Source of the DNA: Caenorhabditis remanei
Lineage: Eukaryota > Nematoda > Chromadorea > Rhabditida > Rhabditidae
Direction of reading: 5' to 3'
Length of the DNA: 64,000 bases
Assembly (NCBI RefSeq): GCF_010183535.1
Contig: NC_071331.1
Location: 6,076,001-6,140,000, forward strand
The translations under genes were made by a program, and so were the position numbers. Position 1 is the stretch's first letter. Each line of letters starts with the position of its first letter. Positions 24,281-35,641 of the stretch are shown in pieces. The notes under the pieces were generated by a model that was given only the letters and a program-made list of their open reading frames with translations, did no database searches and was not told the origin of the DNA.

Positions 24281-24485
24281 TTGATTTTTACTATACGGCT
24301 GGTGAGCACTAGGTAAACCTACCTACATATGTAATATTTATTTGTATTTGTTTCCAGGAGGTAGTGAAGAAGGGTGATCGTGTGTACACTACAAAGACTA
24401 CAACTCCACATTCATTGCGGCTTACAGTTGGTCTCGTGACTTTTTGGATGATATTCGGATGAGTTTGAAGGATAAGGAGCTGTGA
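24281..24485 (+). pseudogene. T1/KCTD-type BTB gene, 3' remnant
   Basis: The last codons of one exon (KFDFYYTA) end at GTGAGC. A 55-nt intron ends TTTCCAG, and the final exon 24,358-24,485 aligns with the last exon of the gene at 48,422-49,264. The conserved Trp codon of the G-G-S-E-E-G-W motif is TGA here, so the exon is dead. The BTB domain exons have been replaced by unrelated sequence. Confidence 0.75.
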
Positions 24486-26774
24486 AATGAATACATTTGA
24501 AATAGGGGACAAATCGATTTCAAATGATCTTGAAAAATAAAAACTTCATAGTCGAAACAGAAAATTTTCAGTTTTTATCGAAAAATTTAATTTGAGAAAA
24601 CTATTCTGTTTCCAATTGATCACAAAGTGTATAAAGTGCTCCCAGAATATTTCAGGACTTGATTGTACTTCTCATGGTCTACTATTAATTTTTTGAATGG
24701 ATCTATGCAAAAATAAGAAATCGATGTTGAGCTGTAATGATTTCGAAGCATATTTCTTTATGATCAACGAGTATTTTGAGTAAAAACTTGTCTGAGGCAA
24801 CTCCTCCTTTGCTTTGAAGGATTCTCCGAAAAATATGTTTTCCAACAGTAATTTTTAAAAATTGAGTTTTCATGTTTTCAAAACGATAGACTTTTTCAAC
24901 CAAATTAATGTAGCAAGTTCACTTTACTGTAAAATCGATGAAGTTCCTTCTGACAATCTTGAAAGTCCTACTGGTCCTGTCCAATTAGTAGAAAGGTAAG
25001 AGTAATTGGGGTAAAATCAGCAGGCAGAAACAGTGATAAATCACAAGGACATTTTGTGATATTCGGAAGTCTGTGCCGATATTGATCTGTGAGTAATTGT
25101 CGAACAGACCTAACGGATTGTAGAAATGAGCAAAACGAAGCAGTGGAAAAATACGAAATATGACTTTTTCTAGTTTTGAAGTAAAATGTTTCCTATATTT
25201 TAGTTTCTTTGAAACTCTCACTTAATATAGGTCGAGAATTCAGGAATCTAAGAAAAAATGGATTACGAACACTCTGAAGAGCAGTAAATCTATTTTGAGG
25301 GGTCGATCTGGGCTATGCAATGAATCATTGATTTTGCCAATGCCAATGATCTATGAAACAGTTGATGTTACCATACCAGTATTTCTGTATTCTGAGAAAC
25401 AGCAATGTAATTTTCAATATTTGTTTTCTAAATAAAAGTTAACCATTTGTAAGTATAGAATCGTGTTGAATGAAGAGTATCACAGGAAGAAGACAACTAT
25501 CGTCAATAACAAAATCCACTATAAAATGAAAGTACTAAAACAGAGAGTTGTGATAACAAGGATAGGAAATAACCAGTTATCAATATATGTAAACTTGTAA
25601 GTTGTACCTTTTACATTGTGAAAAAAACTCAAGATCACACGTCGGGTATTGTGTCTTGTGCAGATTCTAATTCTACCCCTTAATGAAAACTACCCTAATC
25701 AGAAATCATGTCCGAAAAACGTCAAAACAATGAAAGGAAAAAGATACTTTGTTCATGTCGAATCCACGAAACATTTCTTTTGTTTTTTTTGCTTCAGTTT
25801 CTCATTTCTTCTTGGTTATGGTCTTAAAAAGAACCGTTCCAACATGACCGTCCCTGATCAGAGCTGCCCGAATCAAAACTAGAATCGAATTGACTGAGAG
25901 AAGTGGAATCTTCTTTTTGAGCCAATGGACCTTAATTTGGTAGTTCTGATTTCAGTGATTCTCATAAGGAGCTGCTCCGGATTGTACCAAAAAAAAAGAA
26001 ATTTGAGAAAACAAGCACACTGAATCCGAAATTTTTTTAAAAGCGAATGTTTCATGGGCTCGACATAAGCAATGCACTTATTCAATGTTCTTTTTTCTTT
26101 CACCATCAGTCTACGATTGATTTTTTCCTCATTATTGTTCAGTTTCGTCAACAACAGGAAAATAGATATCAACTGGTTTTTTTTAACTTAATGTTCATAA
26201 TTGAAATCACATTTCAAGGAAATTAGATCAAATGTGATGAAAAAATGGAATTTTTCCAAAGTTTTACCCGTGAAGTCAATGTACATAAATAGAACTGAAA
26301 CTGTGCCCTGGGGTTGTAAAAAAATTCGAGAATGAGTGGACTTCCGTATGTCAGAGGCGCGACTTTTGCGGGTCGTTGAAAAAATGTCGGAACTTTTTTA
26401 TTAACACTCGAAAACAATAATCTCAGCTCCTATTAAAAATAACGTGTTTCTCAAATCTGTCAAAGCAATATTTTTTATTGGAAGGTGATTGGTTCCACTA
26501 GTAACCGTACTTTCAGAAAAAAGTAACATTTTCAGAAGAACTATTCTCATGCAGACAGGTGCAAACGATGAGTCATATATATGTGAGGACGCTGACCTGT
26601 GTCCTTTTTGGTCTTCTCACCCTACCTGTCACTTATCTCCATGGGAAATCGGACAGGTGAGGACAATTAGGTGCCCCGATTATAGTCTCATTTAGTTGAT
26701 TTTGCCAGTCTTCCCTTTTCATTCCTATCGGGTGGTGACCTCTCTTTTCCTTTTTGTAGTTATTTTTGTAGATA
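24486..26774. repeat. intergenic DNA and alpha segment, copy 2
   Basis: The sequence up to about 25,110 resembles 49,265-49,440 and 50,600-51,030, the BTB 3' flanks. From 25,113 it repeats the start of the window. No gene is supported. Confidence 0.65.
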
Positions 26775-27826
26775 CAGTAGCGAGCATAAGTGAGCACCCC
26801 TTTGTACTTTCATGTGTAACTCAGCTGAATCATGTCCGTTTTGCTTAAACTTTTTTTTGATAGAAAGACAAAATATTCAGCAATACAAATATATGTTTTT
26901 TGAAAAACTTCCATCACTGATTTTTTCGATAATCGATTTTTCCTGATCTTGATTTGAAAATCTGAAAAAAAACTTTTTATTTTTCTTTTGGAGTTATTGA
27001 GTTTTTTGTTTCAAAATGTTGGAAATTGCTCAGATAAACAAAAAATTATGTTGAATTGGCTTCTCAACCTCTGAGCATCGTGCTAGTGCTCCAGAAGTCA
27101 AAAGTAGTGCCCTCGGAAAAGTCTTCACAACTCATCTAAAGAAGCTTTAAATTAGCTGAAACATGCACCAAAAAACGTGTCATGTGTTTTTCTACAAACC
27201 AACATTAAAAAATTACAGTTTAAGAAAAAATAGTTTTTCTAATTTTTTTCACTCAAAATTTTTTTAATTTTTATTTTTTCTCAATTTCTGGTATTTTCTG
27301 GATGAAAAACAAACATAACTTTCAAAAACTGCACGCAAAATACTTTATCACACATAATAAAACACATTTATGTGTTCCTTGTTCATGTTGTAGTCAGATT
27401 TGGTTTGTAGAAAAACACATGACACGTTTTTTGGTGCATGTTTCGGCTAATTTAAAGCTTTTTTAGATGAGTTGTGAAGATTTTTCCGAGGGCACTACTT
27501 TTGACTTCTGGAGCTCTAGCTCGATGCTCAGGAGTTGAGAAGTTAATTCAACATAATTTTTTGTTTATCTGAGCAATTTCCAACATTTTGAAACAAAAAA
27601 CTCAATAACTCCAAGAGAAAAATAAAAGTTTTTTTTTGGATTTTCAAATCAAGATCAGGAAAAATCGATTATCGAAAAAATCAGTGATGGAAGTTTTTCA
27701 AAAAACTTATATTTGTATTGCTGAATATTTTGACTTTCTTTCAAAAAAAAGTTTTAGCAAAATGGACATGATTCAGCTGAGTTACACATGAAAGTACAAA
27801 GGGGTGCTCACTTATGCTCGCTACTG
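26775..27826. mobile_element. TA-flanked long-hairpin transposon
   Basis: The element begins CAGTAGCGAGCATAAGTG and ends with the exact inverse, with TA on each side. The arms are about 430 bp each (to about 27,205 and from about 27,390), leaving a loop of under 200 bp. It has no coding capacity. The matching sequence in macro-unit I near 1,655-1,670 and in unit III near 51,780 is uninterrupted, which fixes the insertion point at a single TA and dates insertion after the duplication. Confidence 0.9.
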
Positions 27827-28486
27827 TATGAAGTTACTGAATGCCAAGGGAAAACCTTCAGAACTACACGGAAACTCACTGAACTCCACAATTAACTACG
27901 AAGTTTTTTAACTGTTTCTCGTTTTTTTTTTAACACATCTCGATAATTTTCGATAATCATAACAACGATTTCGAAAACTAATTTCACTAACTAATCTGAT
28001 GTGATCTCACTTTTTGAACAAAACTCATATTTCAAAACAAATCGATAATCTTAGTTCTTTTCTATTAATATCATAATCATAGTTTCCAACACGTTTGCCC
28101 CCTTTTCTCTATTTTTTCTTGCCTAACCACCATTATTGATTCCTACTGCGGTAGATCAAGCAAACAGCAGATGTCATAATCTTTGGTGAACATTCCAAAT
28201 CCTCTTCACATTGTCCCACTCGGTCTATTGTCCGTGTCATTCCTCTTCACATATTACCACCTGCTCAACTATCTCTCTGTGAAATCTGACCAGAAGGTTC
28301 AATTAAGCCCCGCCCCCTTTTTTGCTAGTAGATCAGTATTCTGTCCTTCTCCTCCCGTCCCGGCCTACTATGAGGTCCTTTTAGTTTTTCTCTCATTTAC
28401 AAAATACACTTTTTCCCCTTCTTTATCTTCCTATTCTTTGACGGGGTTCTTCATAAATTCCTCTTTCCGCTACTCTTTTATTCGAA
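27827..28486. promoter_or_regulatory. beta-unit 5 leader with GC box
   Basis: This aligns with 1,660-2,310. A GC box (CCCCGCCCCC) is at about 28,307-28,316. The TATA position reads CATAAATTC, one base off the other copies. A leader frame (28,183-28,494) resembles the hydrophobic frame of unit 1. Confidence 0.4.
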
Positions 28487-28597
28487 ATGATTGAAGTTGA
28501 TAAGTTTCCAGCCACGACCAACCACTACAACGACCCAGAACTGGATACAGCCGCAACACAACGATGGGTCCACAAAAGAGAAGAAGATGGAAATAAC
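28487..28597 (+). CDS. beta-unit first exon, copy 5
   Basis: A 37-codon exon starting MIEVDKFPATTNHYND and ending at GTGAGT. It is close to the consensus of the family and is a good reference copy. The product is unknown. Confidence 0.42.
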
Positions 28598-28702
28598 GTG
28601 AGTGAAATCTTCCCGATCTAGAATACACAAAAATTGCGATCGAAAATATCAAAAACAGTATTCTATCTTTCTATTCTTCTGACTTCCCCCACCATTCTTT
28701 CT

Positions 28703-28810
28703 TGTGTCGGATCCTGTAAGACTCGGTCAGTTACGCTGCGTGAGGTCTATAATTATCTGGGCTGTGGGTTTACTCACGGTAGACGCGGGTTTGAATCCTC
28801 CCGATCTAGA
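28703..28810 (+). repeat. structured intronic repeat, B/A chimera, copy 5
   Basis: The 5' helix strand is type B (AAGACTCGG) and the 3' strand is type A (CGTGAGGTCTA), so two base pairs are mismatched. The exchange breakpoint lies in the loop (GTCAGTTACGCTG). Confidence 0.74.
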
Positions 28811-28886
28811 ATATGTCAGAAATTCAAAAGAAGGATCCAAAAACAAGATAATTTCATTTCAATTAACTTCCCCCACCATTCTTATC

Positions 28887-28989
28887 TGTGTCGGTTCCGG
28901 TTAGACACGGTCAGTTACGCTGCGTGAGGTCTATAATTATCCGGGCTGTGGGTTTACTCAGACGCGGGTTTGAATCCTCCCGGTCTAGA
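28887..28989 (+). repeat. structured intronic repeat, type A, copy 6
   Basis: Type A with intact TAGAC/GTCTA and ACG/CGT pairing. It has lost CGGT just before GACGCGG, which removes the 3' side of the CTGTG hairpin. Confidence 0.72.
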
Positions 28990-29074
28990 ATACGCGAAAA
29001 TTTCAATAAAAAATATCAGGAAAACGTATATTAACCCTTAAACAACCTTACTTGATTTCATAAAAATCGACCAG

Positions 29075-29204
29075 TGCAACGACGGATGAACGAATCATCA
29101 TCAATGATTGGATTCGTTAAAAAGGACAGCCGGCTAGATGCAACCACAAGAAGCGATTCAGACACCGGATCCTGTCCATCAGGCAACAGATGATTCCAGT
29201 ATTG
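29075..29204 (+). pseudogene. beta-unit second exon, copy with in-frame stop
   Basis: The frame from ATG 29,086 (MNESSSMIGFVKKDSRLDAT) has a TGA where other copies have an Arg-to-Phe junction (GNR then FQYW). The GTAAGT donor is intact. Confidence 0.35.
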
Positions 29205-29723
29205 GTAAGTTAATTTGAACCTCGGAATGTTGTCATTCCTTCAGACACCCTATCAGAAGTTTATTTCAGTTTGGTAAGAATACTAGGTTTACCACTTATC
29301 ATCCTGTAACAAAAGGGGACTAAAGGAAAAAAAGCATATGTAACTTCAAAACGGATAGATTAAGATTAAATAGCACACCGCAAGACGGTTGGGACCTATC
29401 ACTCCGCTGCTACTGAGCCTCGTGCGTCGACAACTCCGCGTGTGAGAGAGGGAGAGAGAGAAACAAAGTGAAGGGAACGTCGTTAAATGAGAGAACGTTT
29501 GAATTACCTGTGACAGTTATGCTTTTTGTCTTTAAATAACTGCACCAAAAATGTGAACCAATGGAAATTACCTTGTTGAAACTGAAAAAGTAGGCAAATA
29601 TCTGTTTCATCCACCATTAATTTTTGTAACATTTTCCTCAATTCACTCCTCCTCTACTGTCCAGAGAGTCTCACTAGTTTTCCAGTTTCAATGAAGCACA
29701 GGTGCTGATAAGAGTGCAACATC
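29205..29723. other. non-coding array sequence
   Basis: No gene is seen. It matches 3,170-3,350 and 31,560-32,130 in parts. Confidence 0.5.
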
Positions 29724-30038
29724 CATACTTGCAAATTTACGGCCTGGCCCGGTAGAGAATTTTCAAAGCCCGGCCCGGCCCGAAGGCCCGGCTTCAAAAA
29801 AAGGTACCTATTTTTTACCAAATTTTTTGAATTTTTTGAAAATTTAAATTAAAAATTTCAATTTTTTGATGAATAACTATCTTTTGATTGAGTTCTGAAG
29901 TATAGTCAAAAATTCGACATTTTTGGGAAAAAATTCAAAAAAATTCAAATTTTCGTTCAAAATTTCAGTTCAAATTTTTCAGCCGGGCCGGGCCTTGGAA
30001 ATTCTCGTCACGGCCTGGCCCGGCCCGTTGCAAGTATG
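29724..30038. mobile_element. CATACTTGCAA-family GC-rich MITE, copy 2
   Basis: Perfect ends CATACTTGCAA / TTGCAAGTATG are flanked by a perfect 8-bp duplication GCAACATC (29,716-29,723 and 30,039-30,046). The ends are rich in GGCCCGG. Related DNA near 3,325 (AGAGTGTCACACCCATTGAG) lacks the insert. Confidence 0.88.
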
Positions 30039-30663
30039 GCAACATCCATTGAGAACATTTTGCTATTAGGGAAAAATGACCCACTCTTTAACTTCCTAAA
30101 AATGTGAATCAACTGAAATTACCTAGTTGAAACTGTGGATTTTTCTAGATTTCTAACTTTTGTCTGTTTTATTAGATTAATTTTAGCTTTCTTATGACCA
30201 TTTTCGTCAGTTGCTCTTTTTATTTCCAGATGCTGACCATTCATTAAAAACCACAGAAAGAACACTCTCTTCCTTCCGATCTGCCAGTTTCTTTTTGTTT
30301 CTCTTTTCTTGCCGAGTTTTCGAAGATTTTGATGATTGGAGAGGAAGTATAAGTGATAAGCAAAGTAGAATAGGTGCGAGTGGGATTTTAGAATATTCCG
30401 TCTGAAAGTGTAGATTTTTTTGCAGTTTTAGTTTCTTGCTAAAGTTTTTGAGGCCTAAGAGTAGTCGTTCGAAATTTTTGTCAATTTTTCACTGCTTCAA
30501 AATTGTTTCTCAAGCTTCCAAGTTCCTTTCACGATAGTACTCAAAGCCAGGACTCATCAAAATCAAAGTTATGTGAAATCTGACTGGAAGGTGCCATTAG
30601 CTCCCGCCCCCTTGTGTGCAACTGCGAGTTGGCCAGTATTCTGTCATTCTCCTCCCGTTCATT

Positions 30664-30809
30664 ATTGAAGTTTATAAGTTTATTGAAGAAGTTTATAAGA
30701 TTATTGAAGTTTATAAGTTTTTAGCCACGACCAACCACTACAACGACCCAGAATATGATACAACCGCAACACAACGATTGATCCACAAAGAGAAGAAGAC
30801 GGAATTAAC
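30664..30809 (+). pseudogene. beta-unit first exon, copy 6, rearranged
   Basis: The start region is triplicated (ATTGAAGTTTATAAG-like units in a row) and has lost its ATG and TATA box. A later indel shifts the frame before the GTGAGT donor. Confidence 0.5.
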
Positions 30810-30914
30810 GTGAGTGAAATCTTCCCAATCTAGAAAACACAAAAATTGGGATCGAAAATATCAAAAACAGTATACAATCTTTCTATTCTTCTGACTTCCC
30901 CCATCATTCTTTCT

Positions 30915-31019
30915 TGTGTCGGATCCTGTAAGACTCGGTCAGTTACGCTGCGAGTAGTCTTACCTATGGGCTGTGGAAATACTCACGGTAGACGCGGGAT
31001 TGAATCCTCCCGATCTAGA
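30915..31019 (+). repeat. structured intronic repeat, type B, copy 2
   Basis: Type B with intact GTAAGAC/GTCTTAC pairing. Box-B-like GGATTGAATCC. Confidence 0.75.
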
Positions 31020-31096
31020 ATATATCAGAAATTCAATAAAAAGTATCCAAAAACAAGATAATTTCATTTCAATTAACTTCCCCCACCATTCTTATC

Positions 31097-31204
31097 TGTG
31101 TCGGTTCCGGTTAGACACGGTCAGTTACGCTGCGTGAGGTCTATACTTATCCGGGCTGTGGGTTTACTCACGGTAGACGCGGGTTTGAATCCTCCCGATC
31201 TAGA
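31097..31204 (+). repeat. structured intronic repeat, type A, copy 7
   Basis: A canonical type A copy about 180 bp after a type B copy, the commonest arrangement in the array. Confidence 0.75.
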
Positions 31205-31300
31205 AAAAGTGGAACTTTTTATCAAAATTATCAGAAAAATGTATTCTTTCTTTCTTTTTACCCCCTAACCAATTTTATTCGTTTTCATAAAAATCAACCA

Positions 31301-31419
31301 GTGCGACGACGGAAAATGGAATCAATTATTGGATTCGACGACAACCAACTAAGTGCAACGATGAGAAGCGATAGAAACACCGGAACCTGTCCCCCAGGCA
31401 ACAGATTATTCCAATATTG
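31301..31419 (+). CDS. beta-unit second exon, intact-frame copy
   Basis: From ATG 31,316 the frame reads MESIIGFDDNQLSATM and remains open to FQYW at a GTAAGT donor. It is the closest relative of the copy at 2,922. Confidence 0.33.
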
Positions 31420-34299
31420 GTAAGTTATCTTGGTAACATTTTTTTCTTCAGACACCTTGTCAGAAGTTCATTTCAGCTGGGTAAGAATTCTAGGTTTACT
31501 ACTTTTCATTTTGTAACTAAAGGACTTCAGGGGAATAAACATATAAAACTATACAAGGGATAAATAAAGATTAAATAATAGACCGCAAGACGGTTGGGTG
31601 TAATGGGACCTATCACTCCGCTGCTACTGACCCTCGGGCGTCGACAACTCCGCGTGTGAGAGAGAGGGAGAGAGAGACAGAGTGATGGGAACGTCGTTAA
31701 ATGAGAGAACTTTGAATTACCTATTCCAATATTGGTAAGTTATCTTGGTAACATTTTTTTCTTCAGACACCTTGTCAGAAATTCATTTCAGCTGGGTAAG
31801 AATTCTAGGTTTAACACTTTTCATTCTTCAACAATAGGGACTTCAGGGGAATAAACATATAAAACTATACAAGGGATAAATAAAGATTAAATAATAGACC
31901 GCAAGACGGTTGGGTGTATTGGGACCTAGCACTCCGCTACTACTGACCCTCGGGTGTCGACAATCCGGATGCCGGACTGAGAACGAGAAAGAGAGACACA
32001 GAGTGAAGGGAACGTCCCTCAAATAATAGAGCGTTTGAATTTCCACGTGACAATCGTGTTTTTTTTGTTATGGAATAACTTCACCAAAAAATTTGTTCCA
32101 ACTGAAACTACCTAGTTGAAACTGAAAAAATAGGCAAATATCTGTTTCAATCCCCCATTTATTTTTGTAAAATTTTCACCAATTCACTGCTCCTCCCCTC
32201 TCCAGCGATCAAAATAATTTCCTAAAAATGTGAATCAACTGAAATTGTCTAGTTGAAACTGGAATTTTGTAACTTTCTAATTTTTGTCGGTTTTATTAGG
32301 TTCTTTTAGCTTTCTTATGTCCATATTCGTCAGTTCTCCATCAATTCCCAGATGTTGACCATCCATTAAAAACCATATTGAAACTTCAAAAAATGAAACT
32401 CCAAAATATAGTTTAGAATATTTAGATGTCCCAAAAATATTTAGACGACCTTTGAACCCTTTCAGTGACTTGTAGTGTTGAAAGGACGTCTAATAATTTT
32501 TGGGTTTTCTTTTCTTTTTCTTCCAAGTTTCTTTCACAATAGTGGCTCGGGTCTATCGGCATCGAACCAAATTCCAGTACCATATTTGAAGAAAAGTTGC
32601 CGTTTCAGACTTGGCATGTATCTTTTTTTGCATTTTACAACTTGTTCATAATTGAGCATCGTAGAAAAACTTGCAGCAAATTTTCCTTTTCTTCTGGTTC
32701 AAGAATACGCTATCAGCTTGAAATGTTTGATTAAATTAGTGTTAGTATTGTGTTTGTTTCTACATCAAATAATTCACGAATTTGTTTGTTTCCGAGAGTT
32801 ACAATTCGTATTCAATTTTCTCTCGATTTCTTTTATTTTTCAACCCAAATCTTGCCTGCTCCTTTATTTTCATATTTTGAGATTAATTCGGTTTTGAAGT
32901 TTGTGTTCAAATCATTAATACAATAAACCAAATTAATGAATACGCTAATGCTATCTACTTCAAGTACCTCACTTTTAAAAAATACTGTTTCGATTGTAAC
33001 TTTAAGCCAGAAAAGTTAGTAGAGGGCGATCTGTTGAGTTTATTGTGTACTGGAAGATGCTTTTATTACGTTGGAATTGAATGGAAAAACTGCAATAACT
33101 GGAATTTTTGTGCGATTGTTACGGAAAAATATATTATCCGAAGTAGAAAAGGTGCAACAGGGATTATAATTTTTTCGTCTGAAGTTGGAGAAATTTTTGC
33201 AATTTCAGTTTATAGGTAAGGTTTTACAGTTCAAGTTTAAGACAATCGGCATTTGCATTTGCCTTTTCCATCATCTAACGAAATTTCCGTACCAATTTAG
33301 AAGAAAACGTACCGTTTCAGACATTAGCCATTTGCTTGTTCGTATTCTAGAAACCGATGACATCGGTGGGGCAGGAATGAATTCCTCCCAAAGCATGTCT
33401 TTCTCTCCTGTTTGTGATTTTGTTCTCCCTTCAATCCAGATCAATTCAATCTAGTTCATTCCTTCACTTTGGAATGAACTAGAATGCAATTTCCCTCCTA
33501 ATGGTCAAATCCACTTGACGTTGTATTTGTGCTGTAAAACTGAGTGTTGGAATAAAATATTTGACTGTAAAAGCAAAAATGTGACCGAAATATACTGTTC
33601 CAATGGTAACATTAAAACAGAAAAGTTCTGAACGAAATGATAATAATGGCCATTTATCATGCAGTCGATAATTAAATACATCCGTAGGCCACAATTTAGT
33701 TAAATAACTTGGTTGTTTCTACAGTATATCCCTAGAGTTTTCCAGTTTCATTAGCTTATTTTATAGCAAATTCTTGAGAAAGGAAATTCTCGCTTTCCCT
33801 CTTTTTTTCTGGTTCTTCTGCAAATTTTTCCCTTCTTCGACATGACTTCTCAAGTTCACAGGTTTTTTGCCAAAAATTATTCCTACATTCGGTTTCAGAC
33901 TAGTAATATTTTTTGATAGACACGATGATTAGTTATATAAAGAGATTTACGGTCAGATTAATCAGTGTTGTCAAAGTTTTATAAGTTCAGTAACATCTAG
34001 CTATCCAGAAATCGCATGACATGTGTGGTTCAAAAGTTTTTTTCTGTTTCACGCGGTAAACAAATTTTATGACATTTTTGATTCTTGATAAAAGTTTGCA
34101 CTGCATGTGACTATTTTTTCTTTACATATTTTTGAATCATATGACAGCGTTTAACTGAAACTATCTAGAAAATGGCCTTTCCTCTGCGTTTTTTAGTTAA
34201 TGAATCATTTTTATAGGTTACTTGCACACGCTAACAATTATAAAAATATATTAATCTCGGAATATTCCGATTTTTTCAGACACAATAGATAAAGATTAA
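31420..34299. other. non-coding array with a local tandem duplication and gamma copy 4
   Basis: The block starting CAATATTGGTAAGTTATC at about 31,412 is repeated at about 31,724, a tandem duplication of roughly 312 bp. A fragment of the 9,014-type foldback MITE lies at 32,395-32,500, and gamma copy 4 at 33,170-33,720. No gene is supported. Confidence 0.55.
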
Positions 34300-34840
34300 A
34301 GGAGGACTGAAGTCATATTTTTTTATTTCAGATTCTGATACTTCAGAAAATTCTGAACAACTTTCATCATTGGAGCATGTGCTAAAAATCGCTCTAAACG
34401 CCCTAAATTCACGTTTTCTTGGCTCAAAAGGAGCCTAGGTGGAAGAGTTTTCCCACGCGAATTTTTGCCCCGTGTAGTCCTCTCGGACAAAATTATTTCT
34501 TTTTATTTCTCGATTTCTCGTTTTCTTGCTTTTTTCAACAACATTTCGTTTTTTTTTCAATTTATATCGTAAAAAAAAGAAGAAAAAACACGAAATTTTG
34601 TTGAAAAAAGAAAGAAAACGAGAAATCGAGAAATAAAAAGAAATAATTTTGTCCGAGAGGACTACACGGGGGCAAAAATTCGCGTGGGAAAACTCTTCCA
34701 CCTAGGCTCCTTTTGAGCCAAGAAAACGTGAATTTAGGGCGTTTAGAGCGATTTTTAGCACATGCTCCAATGATGAAAGTTGTTCAGAATTTTCTGAAGT
34801 ATCAGAATCTGAAATAAAAAAATATGACTTCAGTCCTCCT
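34300..34840. mobile_element. TTAA-flanked palindromic element
   Basis: The element starts AGGAGGACTGAAGTC and ends with the inverse. It is one almost complete 541-bp palindrome flanked by TTAA on both sides (34,296-34,299 and 34,841-34,844). An empty site with a single TTAA is present at 31,571-31,574 in paralogous sequence. TTAA duplication is the signature of piggyBac-type transposition; the layout fits the palindromic TTAA repeats known from Caenorhabditis. No transposase is present. Confidence 0.88.
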
Positions 34841-35225
34841 TTAAATAATACATCGCAAGGCATTTCGGTTTCTTGGGACCTAGCACTGCGCTGCAACAGA
34901 CCCTTGGATGTCGACAAAAGAAGACAGATATCTGTTTCATCCACCAAGTTTTCAGTTTCAATGGAGCACAAGTGCTCATAAGAGTGCCACACCCATTGAG
35001 AACATTTTGTTATTAGTGAAAAATGACCCACTGTTTAACTTCCTAAAAATGTGAATCAACTAAAAGTACCTAGTTGAAACTGTGGAATTTTGATACATAC
35101 TAATTTTTGTCGGTTTTATTACGTTCTTTCAGTTTTCTTATAACCATTTTCGTATGTTCCTGCATTTTAGATTTCTTAGATTACCTATTCCTATATTTTT
35201 TAATTTTCATCATTATCTGCATATA

Positions 35226-35641
35226 CCGTAAAAACTGTAATAGAAGCGCCCCTTTATTAGAGGCGCCCCTCTAATAGTGGCGCCCCCTGAAAAGCGGTTT
35301 GAATAATAGTGGCGCACCCTCTAATAGAGGCGCCCCTTTAGTACGCCTCTAATATTTTTTTCTGATTTTCAGTCATTCTTTTTCAAAGTTTGTGAAAAAA
35401 CAAAAATAAAATCCAATTTTTTCATTCAAAGTAGTGCAAATTTGAGGTTTTCGTGTAATTTTGTCCGAGAAAATGTGAGTTTGTTTGAAAATTGATCACT
35501 TAGAAGTTGAAAAAATAGACGAACGAACAAGTTGAAAAATAGAGGCGCACCCTCTATTAGAAGCGCCCCTGTAATAAAGGCGCATCTGTGAACAAGGGTT
35601 GAAAAATAGAGGCGCATGCGCTTCTATTACAGTTTTTACGG
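35226..35641. mobile_element. TA-flanked MITE with internal GCGCCCCT repeats
   Basis: The ends CCGTAAAAACTGTAATAG and inverse are flanked by TA. Next to each end are several copies of a word like AATAGAGGCGCCCCT in both orientations. No coding capacity is seen. Confidence 0.82.

Noticed and set aside
34435..35031. Minus-strand frames in the TTAA palindrome
   Set aside because: The same residues are read from both arms of a palindrome. There is no start context and no family.
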